From a virus: 37,818 nt of DNA. Position numbers and translations under genes: made by a program. A model generated the notes under the pieces. It was not told where the DNA came from. It saw only the letters and a list, made by a program, of their open reading frames with translations, and did not search any database. This document shows, in pieces, positions 20,186-29,774 of the stretch. Where the stretch lies: the IMG/VR virus record IMGVR_UViG_3300045884_000242, positions 1 to 37,818 of that record, one strand, 5' to 3'. Every line of letters starts with the position of its first letter. Position 1 is the stretch's first letter.

Positions 20186-22408
20186 ATGACGACCATAGGT
20201 TACGCGACTCTGCAGATCATCCCCTCCCTCAAGGGCGTGACTGACGCTATCGACAAGCAGATTGACGGCAAGGCCGTTGAGATCATCGTCGAGCCGAAGG
20301 TCGACCCGAAGGCCGCCGACACCGCCGGTAAGAAAACCCGCGAGCAGGTTGAGAAGCACACCAAAGAAGTCAGGGTCGAACCTAAAGTCGACCAGGCCGC
20401 CAGCCAGAAGACCGGGAAGGCGATCGGTGAGGCGATCACCGCCGGCCTGGAAGGTGTCGGCGTGGGTGCGGGCCGCACCATCGGTGAACGGCTGTCGGCG
20501 AACATGTCGGAGTCAATGAAGCGCACACTGCCCGCTATCGGCGGCGCGGTGGGTGGCATGTTGGGGGCGACGATCGGCCAAGGTCTGGCCAATGCGCTTA
20601 ACTCGGAACGGCTCGCCAAGGCGGGGCAGGCCATCTCCAGCGGGCTGACGAAGGCGGTGGAGAAAATAAACCCCGGCTTGCAGATCGCGAAAACGGTCGG
20701 CAACGGCATATCCGGCGGGGTCGACAAGGTCACCGCCGGTTTCGCCAACATCACCGCCGGGGTGTCGAACCTAAAGGACATGCTCGGGGAGGATTCTTTC
20801 GCCGCGGGACCTTTGGATGCTTTCTCGGGTGCGCTGGCGAAAGTCGCCCCCATCATCGAGGCCGTGACCGTCGCTCAGACCCTGTGGAATGTCGCCATGT
20901 CGGCGAATCCGATCGGGCTGGTGGTGATCGCGATCGGCGCACTGGTCGCGGGCCTGGTGTGGTTTTTCACGAAAACTGAGCTGGGGCAGAAGATCTGGAA
21001 GGGCTTCACCGAGTATTTGAAGGTGGCGTGGGAGGCCATCAAGGTTGCGTTCAGCGCTGCGTGGGATGTCATCAAAGCCGTGTGGGAGGCGATGGTCACC
21101 AAAGCCGGCGAAGTGTGGAACGGCATTAAGGACGCGTTCGGCAACATCGTCGACTTCTTCGGGAGCCTGCCCGGCAAGATCGCGACCGCCGCGTCGGGTA
21201 TGTGGGATTGGCTCAAGGACGGGTTCAAGTCGGCGCTGAACTTCATCATCGACGCCTGGAACGGGTTCCGGCTGGAACTGAAGGTGCCATTCACTGATTC
21301 AACATTCACCATTGATACGCCCGACCTTCCGCGGCTGTCCGGTGGCGGCTACACCGGGAACGGCCCTGCCGGCCGGATAGCCGGGGTGGTGCACGGCGGT
21401 GAATACGTCATCCGCAAGTCGTCGACCGATCGGCTACAGGCCAACTACCCGGGGCTATTGCCGATGCTGAACGGCTACGAGTCCGGCGGGCTGGTCGCCG
21501 GAACGGCGGAACTGCGCAGGATCATCAGCGAGCGGTTCGGCATCACCGACATCGGTGGGTGGCGGCCGCGGGACAAAGCCGGGGAGCATGTGACGGGCCG
21601 CGCCCTGGATGTGATGGTCGGCAATGACCGGGCGAAGGGTGACGCTGTGAAGGCGTTCGCGTTGGCCAACGCCGCGGCGATTGACCTGAAATGGGTGATC
21701 TGGCGCCAACACCTCACCTATGCGAATGGCACCGGCTACGACCAGCCCGACCAGGGCAACCCGACCGCCAACCACATGGACCACGTACACATCTTCTCGG
21801 GGCCGGGAATCACCAACGGGCTACGCGGCGCGCTGGGCGGGCTGGGGGTCAAACCCGCCATGCAGGCACCCGCAACCGCTCCCACGCCGACTCCCGCCGT
21901 TCCTGCGGTCAGTCCCGCGCCCGACACAGCAACCACCCCAGCGGCATCGTCGTCCTCGTCGAGCGTGAGTATGCCGTCGTCGTTCTCCGGGCTGGCCGGT
22001 TGGGGGCTCAACGCGCTGCCGAACCCGACTGCGGGCCTGCCCGATGAGAGCCCTTGGAAGCAGGATAGTGCGAAGAAGTTTGCCGAGGCCGGCGCTGCCG
22101 CGGTGTCCGGTCAGGTGGCTTCTGCGCTCAACGTTTTCGGCATCCCCGACGCGCCGCCGTTTCTGCAGGCCATCTCCCATTTCGTCGGTGGTATCAAGGT
22201 GGGCCGCACCGGCGGGTCGGCGGCCCCGGTGTCCGCTACCCCGATCATCCGGGGGGCGCCCGACGTCGGCGGTATGGCCGGTGCGACGAACGGGAGGCCC
22301 GCCTCGGTGACCAACTACAACATCCGCACCGCACTCACCGAGGACGCTTTCATCGCGGCGCAGCGCAAAGAACGTGAACGCGCCGCTGCGAGAACGATGA
22401 GGTGGTAG
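20186..22408 (+). CDS. Tape measure protein with M15-like peptidase domain
   Basis: Sets tail length and is ejected with the DNA. Residues 1-200 are helical and charged; 225-265 hold hydrophobic helices (NPIGLVVIAIGALVAGLVWF); 270-360 are Trp/Ala amphipathic repeats (VAWEAIKVAFSAAWDVIKAV). Residues about 440-540 form a peptidase-like domain with the M15 pattern: EHVTGRALDVMV (H468, D475) and NHMDHVHIF (H533, H535), probably a zinc-dependent cell-wall peptidase used at entry. Ser/Pro linkers follow. At 740 aa it is short, implying a tail of roughly 110 nm or less by the usual 0.15 nm per residue rule. ATG 20186 has AGGGGAGG upstream. Confidence 0.9.
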   Translation: MTTIGYATLQIIPSLKGVTDAIDKQIDGKAVEIIVEPKVDPKAADTAGKKTREQVEKHTKEVRVEPKVDQAASQKTGKAIGEAITAGLEGVGVGAGRTIGERLSANMSESMKRTLPAIGGAVGGMLGATIGQGLANALNSERLAKAGQAISSGLTKAVEKINPGLQIAKTVGNGISGGVDKVTAGFANITAGVSNLKDMLGEDSFAAGPLDAFSGALAKVAPIIEAVTVAQTLWNVAMSANPIGLVVIAIGALVAGLVWFFTKTELGQKIWKGFTEYLKVAWEAIKVAFSAAWDVIKAVWEAMVTKAGEVWNGIKDAFGNIVDFFGSLPGKIATAASGMWDWLKDGFKSALNFIIDAWNGFRLELKVPFTDSTFTIDTPDLPRLSGGGYTGNGPAGRIAGVVHGGEYVIRKSSTDRLQANYPGLLPMLNGYESGGLVAGTAELRRIISERFGITDIGGWRPRDKAGEHVTGRALDVMVGNDRAKGDAVKAFALANAAAIDLKWVIWRQHLTYANGTGYDQPDQGNPTANHMDHVHIFSGPGITNGLRGALGGLGVKPAMQAPATAPTPTPAVPAVSPAPDTATTPAASSSSSSVSMPSSFSGLAGWGLNALPNPTAGLPDESPWKQDSAKKFAEAGAAAVSGQVASALNVFGIPDAPPFLQAISHFVGGIKVGRTGGSAAPVSATPIIRGAPDVGGMAGATNGRPASVTNYNIRTALTEDAFIAAQRKERERAAARTMRW

Positions 22409-23806
22409 GTGGCGGTAGCGACAATCACCCTGGAATCGTCCAACGGTGACTCGGTGGTGGTGTCCGCACCCAACGACGACTACCTCGACGACGACATCAT
22501 CCTGGACACCGACCCGCAGGGCGTTTATGACACCGGTTTCACGGTGCGCACCCAGTCGGGGGCGTTCGAGCCGGGCGGGCGGATCGTCGGGGAATCCATC
22601 CCGATCCGCGAACCCGTCCTACCATTCTGGCTGACCCCCGCATCACGGCCGAGGTTTCAAAAGCTGTGGGGCACACCGGGAAACTTCCGCAAGGTCAAAT
22701 ACCACTACGACGGGCCGTCCGGGAGGCGCAGCCTGACCCTGAAGCTGGCCAAGGAAATTCAGTACACCACTGAGGACGGTTTCGACGCCGACATAGACCA
22801 GACGTATCACGCGGTCGTGTCGGCGCTCGCCGTCAACCCGATGTACGAGTCGGCCGAAGACGTCGCCGAATGGGTGAACCCCGGCAACTGGGCCGTCTAC
22901 ATCGCCGCCACCTCAGGCACGTTCAAACTCGGTTTCGCCGGTGTGCTGACCGATCCCATCGCCTATAACGCTTCGGCCGCGACGATACAGACGGCGCTAG
23001 AAGCCCTGCCGGCATTCGAGCCGGGTGACGTCACCGTGACGGGCACCGCTCAGGAGTTCACCGTCCTCACCCCGTCCGACATCCCCGGCGAGCTGACCGT
23101 CGACAGCGCCGCCCTGGCGCCGATCTCCTTCAGTCTCACCCTCGGTGAGCTGAACTTCACCCTGACCGTAGGCGGGGAGACGACCGCTCCGATAGCATTT
23201 TTCTCGTCGGCATCGACGATAAAAGAGGCGCTGGAACAGCTTTCGACGGTCGGTGAGGACGGGGTCAGCGTCTCAACCACATGGTTCGGTTTCACGCTGG
23301 GGTTCGTGTCCGGCCCGCTCAACGGTTTTCTGGCCGCCCTGTTCAGCGGGCAGTCCACGGCCGGGTTCCACGTCGCCCGCGTGGTCAACCAGCCGAACAC
23401 CGGCTGGTTCGAGGTGTGGAACCCCACCGATCAACCGCTGTGGCTGGAATGGACGTTCGACCCGGCGCTGGCGTGGCGGTTCCCAGATTTCGGTTTCGGA
23501 CAAGAGCGCAAATGGGGCCGTGCGGTAGGGCAGGACGCCGCCCGCATGATCGTCAGTCCCGAACTCGAACAACTGCTTTCGGTGATGTCCGATCCGTTCA
23601 TGGACACCTATGTCAGCGCCGATTTGTCGAACGCGGCCGGGTTGTTCAACGGTGTCGAGCCGCTCTACGCCGTCCCGCCGTACACGGGTACCGAGGAAGC
23701 TCCGGTGGTGGTGCCGGTGGTGTGCCTCGGGCCGGTCGCTGCGACAGCGACGCTGCGGCAAAGACGTTTTTGGTCGGCAGAGTCCGGCCTCGAGGACACG
23801 CCGTGA
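22409..23806 (+). CDS. Minor tail protein, distal-tail (Dit)-like
   Basis: Probable distal tail hub protein, in the standard place after the tape measure. Residues 1-145 (SNGDSVVVSAPNDDYLDDDI, then IPIREPVLPFWLTPASRPRF and KVKYHYDGPSGRRSLTLKLA) match the mycobacteriophage tail protein at this position. Residues about 165-325 hold two copies of a Thr/Val-rich domain related to the C-terminus of the major tail protein. The last 140 residues (WFEVWNPTDQPLWLEWTFDP and on) form the second hub part. GTG 22409 directly follows the tape measure stop. Confidence 0.85.
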   Translation: MAVATITLESSNGDSVVVSAPNDDYLDDDIILDTDPQGVYDTGFTVRTQSGAFEPGGRIVGESIPIREPVLPFWLTPASRPRFQKLWGTPGNFRKVKYHYDGPSGRRSLTLKLAKEIQYTTEDGFDADIDQTYHAVVSALAVNPMYESAEDVAEWVNPGNWAVYIAATSGTFKLGFAGVLTDPIAYNASAATIQTALEALPAFEPGDVTVTGTAQEFTVLTPSDIPGELTVDSAALAPISFSLTLGELNFTLTVGGETTAPIAFFSSASTIKEALEQLSTVGEDGVSVSTTWFGFTLGFVSGPLNGFLAALFSGQSTAGFHVARVVNQPNTGWFEVWNPTDQPLWLEWTFDPALAWRFPDFGFGQERKWGRAVGQDAARMIVSPELEQLLSVMSDPFMDTYVSADLSNAAGLFNGVEPLYAVPPYTGTEEAPVVVPVVCLGPVAATATLRQRRFWSAESGLEDTP

Positions 23807-25578
23807 CAGCGACGTTCGCCGAGCCGTATACGGGTTCGGACCACGACGACTTCGTCGCGTGGGCGCGCGAAGTGCGGGAGTACCGCATCGAACGCGCGCA
23901 CGACCGCCCGCACATCCGGCTGTATGACGGGGACTGGGTGTACCGCGGCACCGTGTACGGCGAGAACGCCGGCTCACTGAACATCATCGTCAACGAACCC
24001 GGAACCATCTCACTTCGCCTGCCGATCGACCTCGACGAGCCGCGCCGCACCTGGGCCGCGTTCTGGGCCTTGGATGAGGAAGCCCGCGGGACCAGCAACA
24101 TCCACATCATCGTCGAGACGATGGGCGCCCGTATCGGCGGCCGGATGAAAGCGAAGAACGGTGTGCGGCTGGTACGCAACGCCGCCGGCGATGAAGTCAT
24201 CATCGATTTCTTGGACGACATCGCCGAACTCCAATACGTGCACACCGCGGGAAACCCTTTCCTCCCAATATCTTTGATTCAGCAGCCAAAGGCGTGGATG
24301 CTGCTTATGCAGGCCGACCACGGGATTCTGCTGACGATGGCGGCGAACATGCCGCGCCTGCAGCTGGCCAACATTGATATCGGCGGCATCCTGGATCTGC
24401 TGGACCCCACGAACTGGACTGTCGAGGGTGCCACCGACGCACTCGGTGGGCTTTGGCAGCACTCGCAGATCGTGGTTAAGCCGCGCATCATCGGGGACTC
24501 GGCCGCGCCGCTGGCGCTGATCGTCGGCAGCATCCGCACGTCCATATTCGACGTCGCGGCCCCGATCGTCGAGGACGCCGAAATACAGTGGGATCTGCGG
24601 CGCTGGCTAGACGGTGACCCGGAGCCGTGGCCCGGCGCGGGCACGTGGTGGATACGCAACGGGACGCTGATCGTCGACCTCGTGGACAAGTCGGGTTTCC
24701 GTTCCGGCACCTCGCTGGGCGGGAACTTGTTGACGGGGCTCACCCGCACGGTTGCCGGGCTGCTGTCGAATCATGTCGAAGATAGCTACGACCTGTTCAC
24801 GGGTGAGACCATCGACGAGACCGGCTACCGGCTGCCCGGGTTCCTGGGCACCGAGGCACCGCACCCGTATGTGATCTACCGTGACGGTGACATCACCGGC
24901 ATTCAAACCAGCGAGTTCGCCCGTTCCCCGGGCGGCCCCGGGCGGATAACCGTGGGCGGCCAGTCGATGCCTGGCGTTAACGAATTGATAAGTGCGGCGA
25001 TCAATTACGGCGGCGATGTTGCGGGGGACAACATCGATGCGGTCATCGCCGCCGGTTTGGGTGGCAGCGCCGGCTACACGTTGTCCGTGGGCTCGCTCGG
25101 CGGTGCTGCCGATGCGTTCCTCGCTCCGATCTACCGTGATTCGATCCTGGCGTACATGTCGGTGCCGCTGCTGGCGCGGGTCGCTAAGCAGGGCTGGGGT
25201 CATTACCTTGAGACCGCCTCGACGACTGTCACGCAGGCTTTCACCGCCGCATCCGTGATGGACCTGCGTGCGCGTCGCCGCGAAACCGACCCTGACACGG
25301 CGTTCACCTTGCAGGTCGCCAACGCGGCGCCGTGGCTGATCGGCGCCAACGGGTTCGGGCATTGGTGGCTTGGTGACCGTGTCGGCGGCACATCGAAGTA
25401 TCTGATGCCGCGGGTGTTCGTGCGGCGCTGCCGAAACCTCGACATCGACTGGGACGTAAACGGGTTGAGGATAGACGCCAAGTTTGGCGACACCCGCCCC
25501 GAGGTCGACGGACTCGACCGGATAACCCGAATCATCACCCAGGCCATGTCCGGGCTGACACAGATAGGTTTGATGTGA
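23803..25578 (+). CDS. Minor tail protein, hub (Tal/gp27-like)
   Basis: Large baseplate hub protein, 591 aa, comparable to gp37/gp27-type proteins in other siphoviruses. The N-terminal region has the pattern RIERAHDRPHIRLYDGDWVY then GSLNIIVNEPGTISLRLPID, typical of the hub start, and the C-terminal region contains the conserved LDIDWDVNGLRIDAKFGDTR with RITRIITQAM close to the end. No enzymatic motif is visible. GTG 23803 overlaps the upstream stop and the stop overlaps GTG 25575. Confidence 0.85.
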   Translation: MTATFAEPYTGSDHDDFVAWAREVREYRIERAHDRPHIRLYDGDWVYRGTVYGENAGSLNIIVNEPGTISLRLPIDLDEPRRTWAAFWALDEEARGTSNIHIIVETMGARIGGRMKAKNGVRLVRNAAGDEVIIDFLDDIAELQYVHTAGNPFLPISLIQQPKAWMLLMQADHGILLTMAANMPRLQLANIDIGGILDLLDPTNWTVEGATDALGGLWQHSQIVVKPRIIGDSAAPLALIVGSIRTSIFDVAAPIVEDAEIQWDLRRWLDGDPEPWPGAGTWWIRNGTLIVDLVDKSGFRSGTSLGGNLLTGLTRTVAGLLSNHVEDSYDLFTGETIDETGYRLPGFLGTEAPHPYVIYRDGDITGIQTSEFARSPGGPGRITVGGQSMPGVNELISAAINYGGDVAGDNIDAVIAAGLGGSAGYTLSVGSLGGAADAFLAPIYRDSILAYMSVPLLARVAKQGWGHYLETASTTVTQAFTAASVMDLRARRRETDPDTAFTLQVANAAPWLIGANGFGHWWLGDRVGGTSKYLMPRVFVRRCRNLDIDWDVNGLRIDAKFGDTRPEVDGLDRITRIITQAMSGLTQIGLM

Positions 25579-25994
25579 GCGAACTTCCGTTGAGCCTGGA
25601 GTCGGCTAAAGCCATCGCGGACAAGGTTATCGGGGAAACGGTCATCCCGAAGAAGGTGCCCGCCGTCGATGACATCGACGGTCAGATCGCCGCGGTGGGT
25701 GCCGCGATGGCGGACGCGCTGATGACAGCTACAGAGACACCGCTGCACGTGCTCTCACCTGTGGTTGGGGCTCTGTCCGCGCAGCTCGTCGCGTTGGGGA
25801 TCCGTCAGACCGAGCATGTCGACCAGGCCGCGGTGAACGCGCCGACGTGGGTCATTGACGGTATGCGCCAGGAGTCGGTGAAGCTGCCCGATCCGCCCGC
25901 GCATACCGAGGCGGAGCCATTCGTGGAGCGCACCGCGACCGCCCCGCCGCAGCCCCGGCGAATCAGTTCGGCCTCGCGGGCAGTTCGCCTGTGA
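25575..25994 (+). CDS. Small minor tail protein (139 aa)
   Basis: Helical protein between two large tail genes, coupled to both by GTGA overlaps. It starts SELPLSLESAKAIADKVIGE and has an acidic centre with no cysteine. Small proteins at this position in mycobacteriophages are annotated as minor tail proteins. The C-terminus is Pro- and Arg-rich (PPQPRRISSASRAVRL). Structural role assumed from position only. Confidence 0.68.
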   Translation: MSELPLSLESAKAIADKVIGETVIPKKVPAVDDIDGQIAAVGAAMADALMTATETPLHVLSPVVGALSAQLVALGIRQTEHVDQAAVNAPTWVIDGMRQESVKLPDPPAHTEAEPFVERTATAPPQPRRISSASRAVRL

Positions 25995-28060
25995 CCACCC
26001 CCGGTGGTGTCCCGAACCTGCCAACCGGCGCGCTGACCCTCGACACCCTCGTGGGCAAGCTGCACGACATGTCCCCGTCGGCGATGCGCGGCCGCGGCGC
26101 CGCGCGGGTGCCGGCTATATTCGATTCGTCCATGGGTGGCAATCCCATGTCGGATTACAGCTTCCTAGGGCTGATGATGCAGCTGTGGGGCGGTTTCAGT
26201 TCGGCCATCGCCAACGCCGACCCCGCCGACATCACCGGCCCGGATGATCTGCCGGGCCTGCTGGTCACCTTCATCGAGGATCTGCCGATCGTCGGCGAGT
26301 TCGTGACGCTGATGAAAGAGGTCATTAACGGCACCTTCGATATCGGCGACGTGGTGACGGCGATCGAGAACAGCTTCAACACCCTGGGGTCGATGCTGGG
26401 GTTGCCTAGTCCACTGTTCGACGTGGATGCCATGGTCGACTGGTTTTCGCAGAACTTCCCGCTCGTGAGCGGTTTGATAGACGCGGTGCTGGGGGGTTTG
26501 GATCGGGTGCCGCTGTCGGCGATCGTCGGCGGCGCAAGCAACTATCTTGCCAATCCACACTTCACGTCCGGGGCGCTGTCCGCTGTTGCGGATTGGTCGA
26601 TAGACACGACCGGGACTCACAGCACGGGTGTTGAGGGTGCCGGTTCGGTGTCGGTCACCGCCGACGGCTACGAGCATTCCTTGTACTCCAACCGGATGGG
26701 CGTGTCGGTCGGCCAGGAGGTGCCGATGTCGGTGTGGGTGGACTGGTCGGAGTTGGCGTCGGCCGGTTCGCCGATCCGGCTCTACGCCGTGCCGTTCGAC
26801 GCCGCCGACGCCGAGTTGCCGTGGGTGCTGCTGGACTCCATCACGTCACCACCGGGCAATGCACCGGATTGGACGCAACTCGTCGGCGAATACACCGTGG
26901 CCTCCGGGGTGGTTGAGGTGTCGATGTTGCTGCATGTGGATGCCACGGCGATAACGGGCACGGTGCGGTTCTCCGACGCGGTGCTGGATAAGGACATCGT
27001 CGGCGATATCGCGCCGCTGGAATGGGTTGAGGAGCTTGTTCCGAGCCTGAACGGCCTTGAGCAGTACACGCAGGATTTGGTGGACGCCGGGATAGGTGTG
27101 GTGACCGGCATTTTCGGGTCCGGTGGGACTGTCGCCGAGTGGATCGACGAGGTGACGTCGTGGTTCGACGACACGCAGGCCACGGCCGGGCAGGCGTCGG
27201 ATGCGCTGGCTCAGGGTGTCGGCGTCGCACAGTCCATGTTCAACACCTGGTTCGGTGTGTCCACGGCGACCGGTGCCACAAGTGAAGTGGCGCAAACATT
27301 TTCGGCGGTGCGCGCCAGTGTTGCGGGCGGATACACATTGCAGACGTTCACCGCGAACAATGCGGCGTGGGCGCCGCCGTCGTCGTTGCGTACCGCTGCG
27401 GAGGCGTACGCGGTGGGGATCGGCGGTGGTGGTAAGGGCAGGTCGGGCACCAGCAGCACCGGCGGCGCGGGCGGTACCTCGGGCGGGTTTGTGTCGGTGA
27501 AGATAGACCCGTCCACGTTGGCGTCCACACTGGAGGTGACGATCGGTGCGGCCGCGAGCACGGCCGGCGCTAATGGTGGCTTGACCAGGATTAAGAGCGG
27601 GTCAACGACTTTGGTTGAGTCGAGGCCAGGTGTGGGGTCGATGTCTGCGGCGGTGGGGCATGTGGCGTCGAGCAGTTTGCCCGGCAACGGCGGTGCCGGC
27701 GGCGACGTGGTCGGCAGCAGCGGGACCGCCGGGGTGGCGGGTGATTTGTCGGCGACCGCGACCGGCGGCGCTGCGGGCAGCGGGGCCACAGGCCCTATCG
27801 GCGCGACGGCGGGCTCCGGTGGCGCGGGCGGCAACGGCGTTTACACCAATGTTCCGTTGTGCGGGGGCGGCGGCGGTGGTGGCGGCGGCGGGGCGTACAC
27901 CGGTTCCGCATTAGGCGTCGGGCACGGCGGCAACGGCGGTGCCGGCGGATTTCCGGGCGGTGCGTCCGGTGGTGGCGGCGCGGGCTCGGGTGGCGCGGGC
28001 GACGACCCGGGTAGTCCGGGTACGCCCGGCAACGGGATGGCGGCGCTGCTGTGGAGGTGA
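25991..28060 (+). CDS. Minor tail protein with Gly-rich C-terminal domain (689 aa)
   Basis: Probable baseplate or tip fibre protein. Residues 1-175 are helical and hydrophobic, residues 180-330 form a carbohydrate-binding-like beta sandwich (SNYLANPHFTSGALSAVADW starts it; it has the lectin-type pattern of CBM 4/9 modules). After a helical spacer, residues about 470-689 are strongly Gly/Ala-rich (GIGGGGKGRSGTSSTGGAGG, a run of eleven glycines near the end) and resemble collagen-like or polyglycine sandwich tips of phage receptor-binding proteins. The Gly tail superficially resembles PE_PGRS proteins but has no PE domain. Confidence 0.8.
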   Translation: MTTPGGVPNLPTGALTLDTLVGKLHDMSPSAMRGRGAARVPAIFDSSMGGNPMSDYSFLGLMMQLWGGFSSAIANADPADITGPDDLPGLLVTFIEDLPIVGEFVTLMKEVINGTFDIGDVVTAIENSFNTLGSMLGLPSPLFDVDAMVDWFSQNFPLVSGLIDAVLGGLDRVPLSAIVGGASNYLANPHFTSGALSAVADWSIDTTGTHSTGVEGAGSVSVTADGYEHSLYSNRMGVSVGQEVPMSVWVDWSELASAGSPIRLYAVPFDAADAELPWVLLDSITSPPGNAPDWTQLVGEYTVASGVVEVSMLLHVDATAITGTVRFSDAVLDKDIVGDIAPLEWVEELVPSLNGLEQYTQDLVDAGIGVVTGIFGSGGTVAEWIDEVTSWFDDTQATAGQASDALAQGVGVAQSMFNTWFGVSTATGATSEVAQTFSAVRASVAGGYTLQTFTANNAAWAPPSSLRTAAEAYAVGIGGGGKGRSGTSSTGGAGGTSGGFVSVKIDPSTLASTLEVTIGAAASTAGANGGLTRIKSGSTTLVESRPGVGSMSAAVGHVASSSLPGNGGAGGDVVGSSGTAGVAGDLSATATGGAAGSGATGPIGATAGSGGAGGNGVYTNVPLCGGGGGGGGGGAYTGSALGVGHGGNGGAGGFPGGASGGGGAGSGGAGDDPGSPGTPGNGMAALLWR

Positions 28061-28067
28061 CGACCTG

Positions 28068-28355
28068 ATGGGTGTGGCGACATTGATGGGCACCGACATG
28101 TCGGCGTGGGCGCACGGCACGAGGCACTACCAGATCGACGACGGAACCCATCTGGCGGTGGAGTCGTGCCTGATGTACGAGGCACCGGTGGTCGGTGAGC
28201 AGGCGGTAAAGCAGCTGGGCCGTCCGACGGTGATCTTCGCATGCACCGAGACCGGCGAATCTTTGGACGGCGACGACGCTTTGACCCCGCTGCACAGCTT
28301 CGAGCCGGGCACGAGTCATGAGGATGCGCTGACCATGGCTGGGCACACGGTGTGA
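28068..28355 (+). CDS. Small tail-region protein (95 aa)
   Basis: Starts MGVATLMGTDMSAWAHGTRH and ends LHSFEPGTSHEDALTMAGHT. The family recurs between minor tail genes in mycobacteriophages and has no known function; the ACTETGESLDGDDALTPLHS segment is characteristic. ATG 28068 lies seven bases after the upstream stop with GGAGGTGACG as ribosome site; the stop overlaps GTG 28352. Confidence 0.75.
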   Translation: MGVATLMGTDMSAWAHGTRHYQIDDGTHLAVESCLMYEAPVVGEQAVKQLGRPTVIFACTETGESLDGDDALTPLHSFEPGTSHEDALTMAGHTV

Positions 28356-29722
28356 CGGGTCCGCCACCGAGGACCACCCGCAGTTTCGGGGTGGGCTGGT
28401 ATCCGCGGGCAACGTCGTCGACTGTCTCGGTCCACGGCACGGGCATCGCCTCCACCATGGTCCTCGGGTCTGGTGCGGTGACGCGCGGCGCTGTCGACGT
28501 GATCGGCGCGGGGATCGTCAACGTCCCGATCCTCGGGCTGGGTGTGGTGATCGCCGCGGGTCCGACGCAGACGATCAACGGCCAGGGCATCGCGTCAACG
28601 GTCGCGCTCGGGTCAGGGTCGGTGACGCAGCCCTCCGCGCCAACGCAATTCATCGACGGCGCGGGCATCGCCTCCGAGGCGCTGCTCGGGTCAGGTGAGG
28701 TTACGGTGGGCGCGGTTGACATCACCGGCACGGGCATCGCGTCGGCGGCCACGCTCGGTGTCGGGTCGGTGACGTCGACCGCCATCCTTACCGGCCAAGG
28801 CATCGCCTCGAGCGCGGCACTGGGAACCGGCGCAGTCACGACACTCACGACGATCACCGGTACCGGCATCACGTCGGCCGCAGCCCTCGGTGTCGGGTCG
28901 GTGTTCCGGGCGTTCATCGAGACCAACGTCGCGCGCACCAATCAGGCGCGGCCCGCGGGTTGCTCGGGTTGCTGGGTCACGCTCACTGGTGGTGGTGCCG
29001 GCGGTGGTCGCGCCCGGTCGGGTTCGGGCACCAACAACGGCGGTGGGGGCGGTGGCGGCGGCGGGGCTGTCGTCGCCCGCGTCTTCATCCCGGTAGCGAG
29101 TCTGGGCTCCACCTATTCGGTGACCGTCGGCGCGGCGGGAACGGCGGTGGCCGGCTCGACAGCGACAGCGGGCACCGCAAGCGTCTTTAGCTCCGGTTCG
29201 ATCACACTCACCGCGGGCGGCGGCGGCGCAGGTGGTGATTCGGGGGGCCAAGGACGCGGCGCCGCGGGCACGGGTGGTGTCGGCAGCGCATCGGGCATCA
29301 CCGCGAGTGTCTACAGCGGCGGCGCGGGCGGCCAAGGCGGCGCCGGTAACGTGTCGCCGCGCGACGGTCTGGTCGGCACGGACTCGGCCAACGCCGCCCC
29401 CGGTGGTGGTGGTGGCGGGGCGCGCAGCTCCGGCGGCACGAACGGTGCAGGCGCAAAGGGCGGCAATTCCGCCTTGTACACCGGCGCGGCGGGCGGTTCC
29501 GGCACCGGCGCGGCGGGCACCAACTCTTCGACCGGGATCGCTCCCGGATCGGCGGGGGCGGGCGGCGGCGCACAGGCGGCGCTCGGCGGGTACAACGGCG
29601 GCGCGGGCGGCTACTACGGCGCAGGTGGCGGCGGTGGCGGCGCGAGCGGGTCAGGAAGCGCATCCTTCGGCGGTACCGGCGGCAACGGCGGTGCCGGCGC
29701 GACGCTGGTCGAATGGGTTTGA
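28352..29722 (+). CDS. Minor tail fibre with tandem GIAS repeats and Gly-rich tip (456 aa)
   Basis: Residues about 25-190 contain seven degenerate repeats of 21-26 residues with the core G-x-GIAS-x-x-x-LG-x-G-x-VT (for example TGIASTMVLGSGAVT, QGIASTVALGSGSVT, TGIASAATLGVGSVT). They probably form a beta-solenoid or stacked fibre shaft. Residues about 205-456 are Gly/Ala-rich with polyglycine runs (NNGGGGGGGGGAVVARVFIP), as in the tail gene at 25991. The end ATLVEWV is a conserved terminus of such tips. Likely a receptor-binding fibre. GTG 28352 is from the GTGA overlap. Confidence 0.78.
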   Translation: MTGPPPRTTRSFGVGWYPRATSSTVSVHGTGIASTMVLGSGAVTRGAVDVIGAGIVNVPILGLGVVIAAGPTQTINGQGIASTVALGSGSVTQPSAPTQFIDGAGIASEALLGSGEVTVGAVDITGTGIASAATLGVGSVTSTAILTGQGIASSAALGTGAVTTLTTITGTGITSAAALGVGSVFRAFIETNVARTNQARPAGCSGCWVTLTGGGAGGGRARSGSGTNNGGGGGGGGGAVVARVFIPVASLGSTYSVTVGAAGTAVAGSTATAGTASVFSSGSITLTAGGGGAGGDSGGQGRGAAGTGGVGSASGITASVYSGGAGGQGGAGNVSPRDGLVGTDSANAAPGGGGGGARSSGGTNGAGAKGGNSALYTGAAGGSGTGAAGTNSSTGIAPGSAGAGGGAQAALGGYNGGAGGYYGAGGGGGGASGSGSASFGGTGGNGGAGATLVEWV

Positions 29723-29774
29723 GTTGAGACGAGGCACGGTCATAGCGAGCAGCGGCAAAGGCGGTAAGGCATCC

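Noticed and set aside
25991-28060. A PE_PGRS-type host gene
   Set aside because: The Gly-rich part is similar in composition only; there is no N-terminal PE domain, and the gene is embedded in coupled tail genes.
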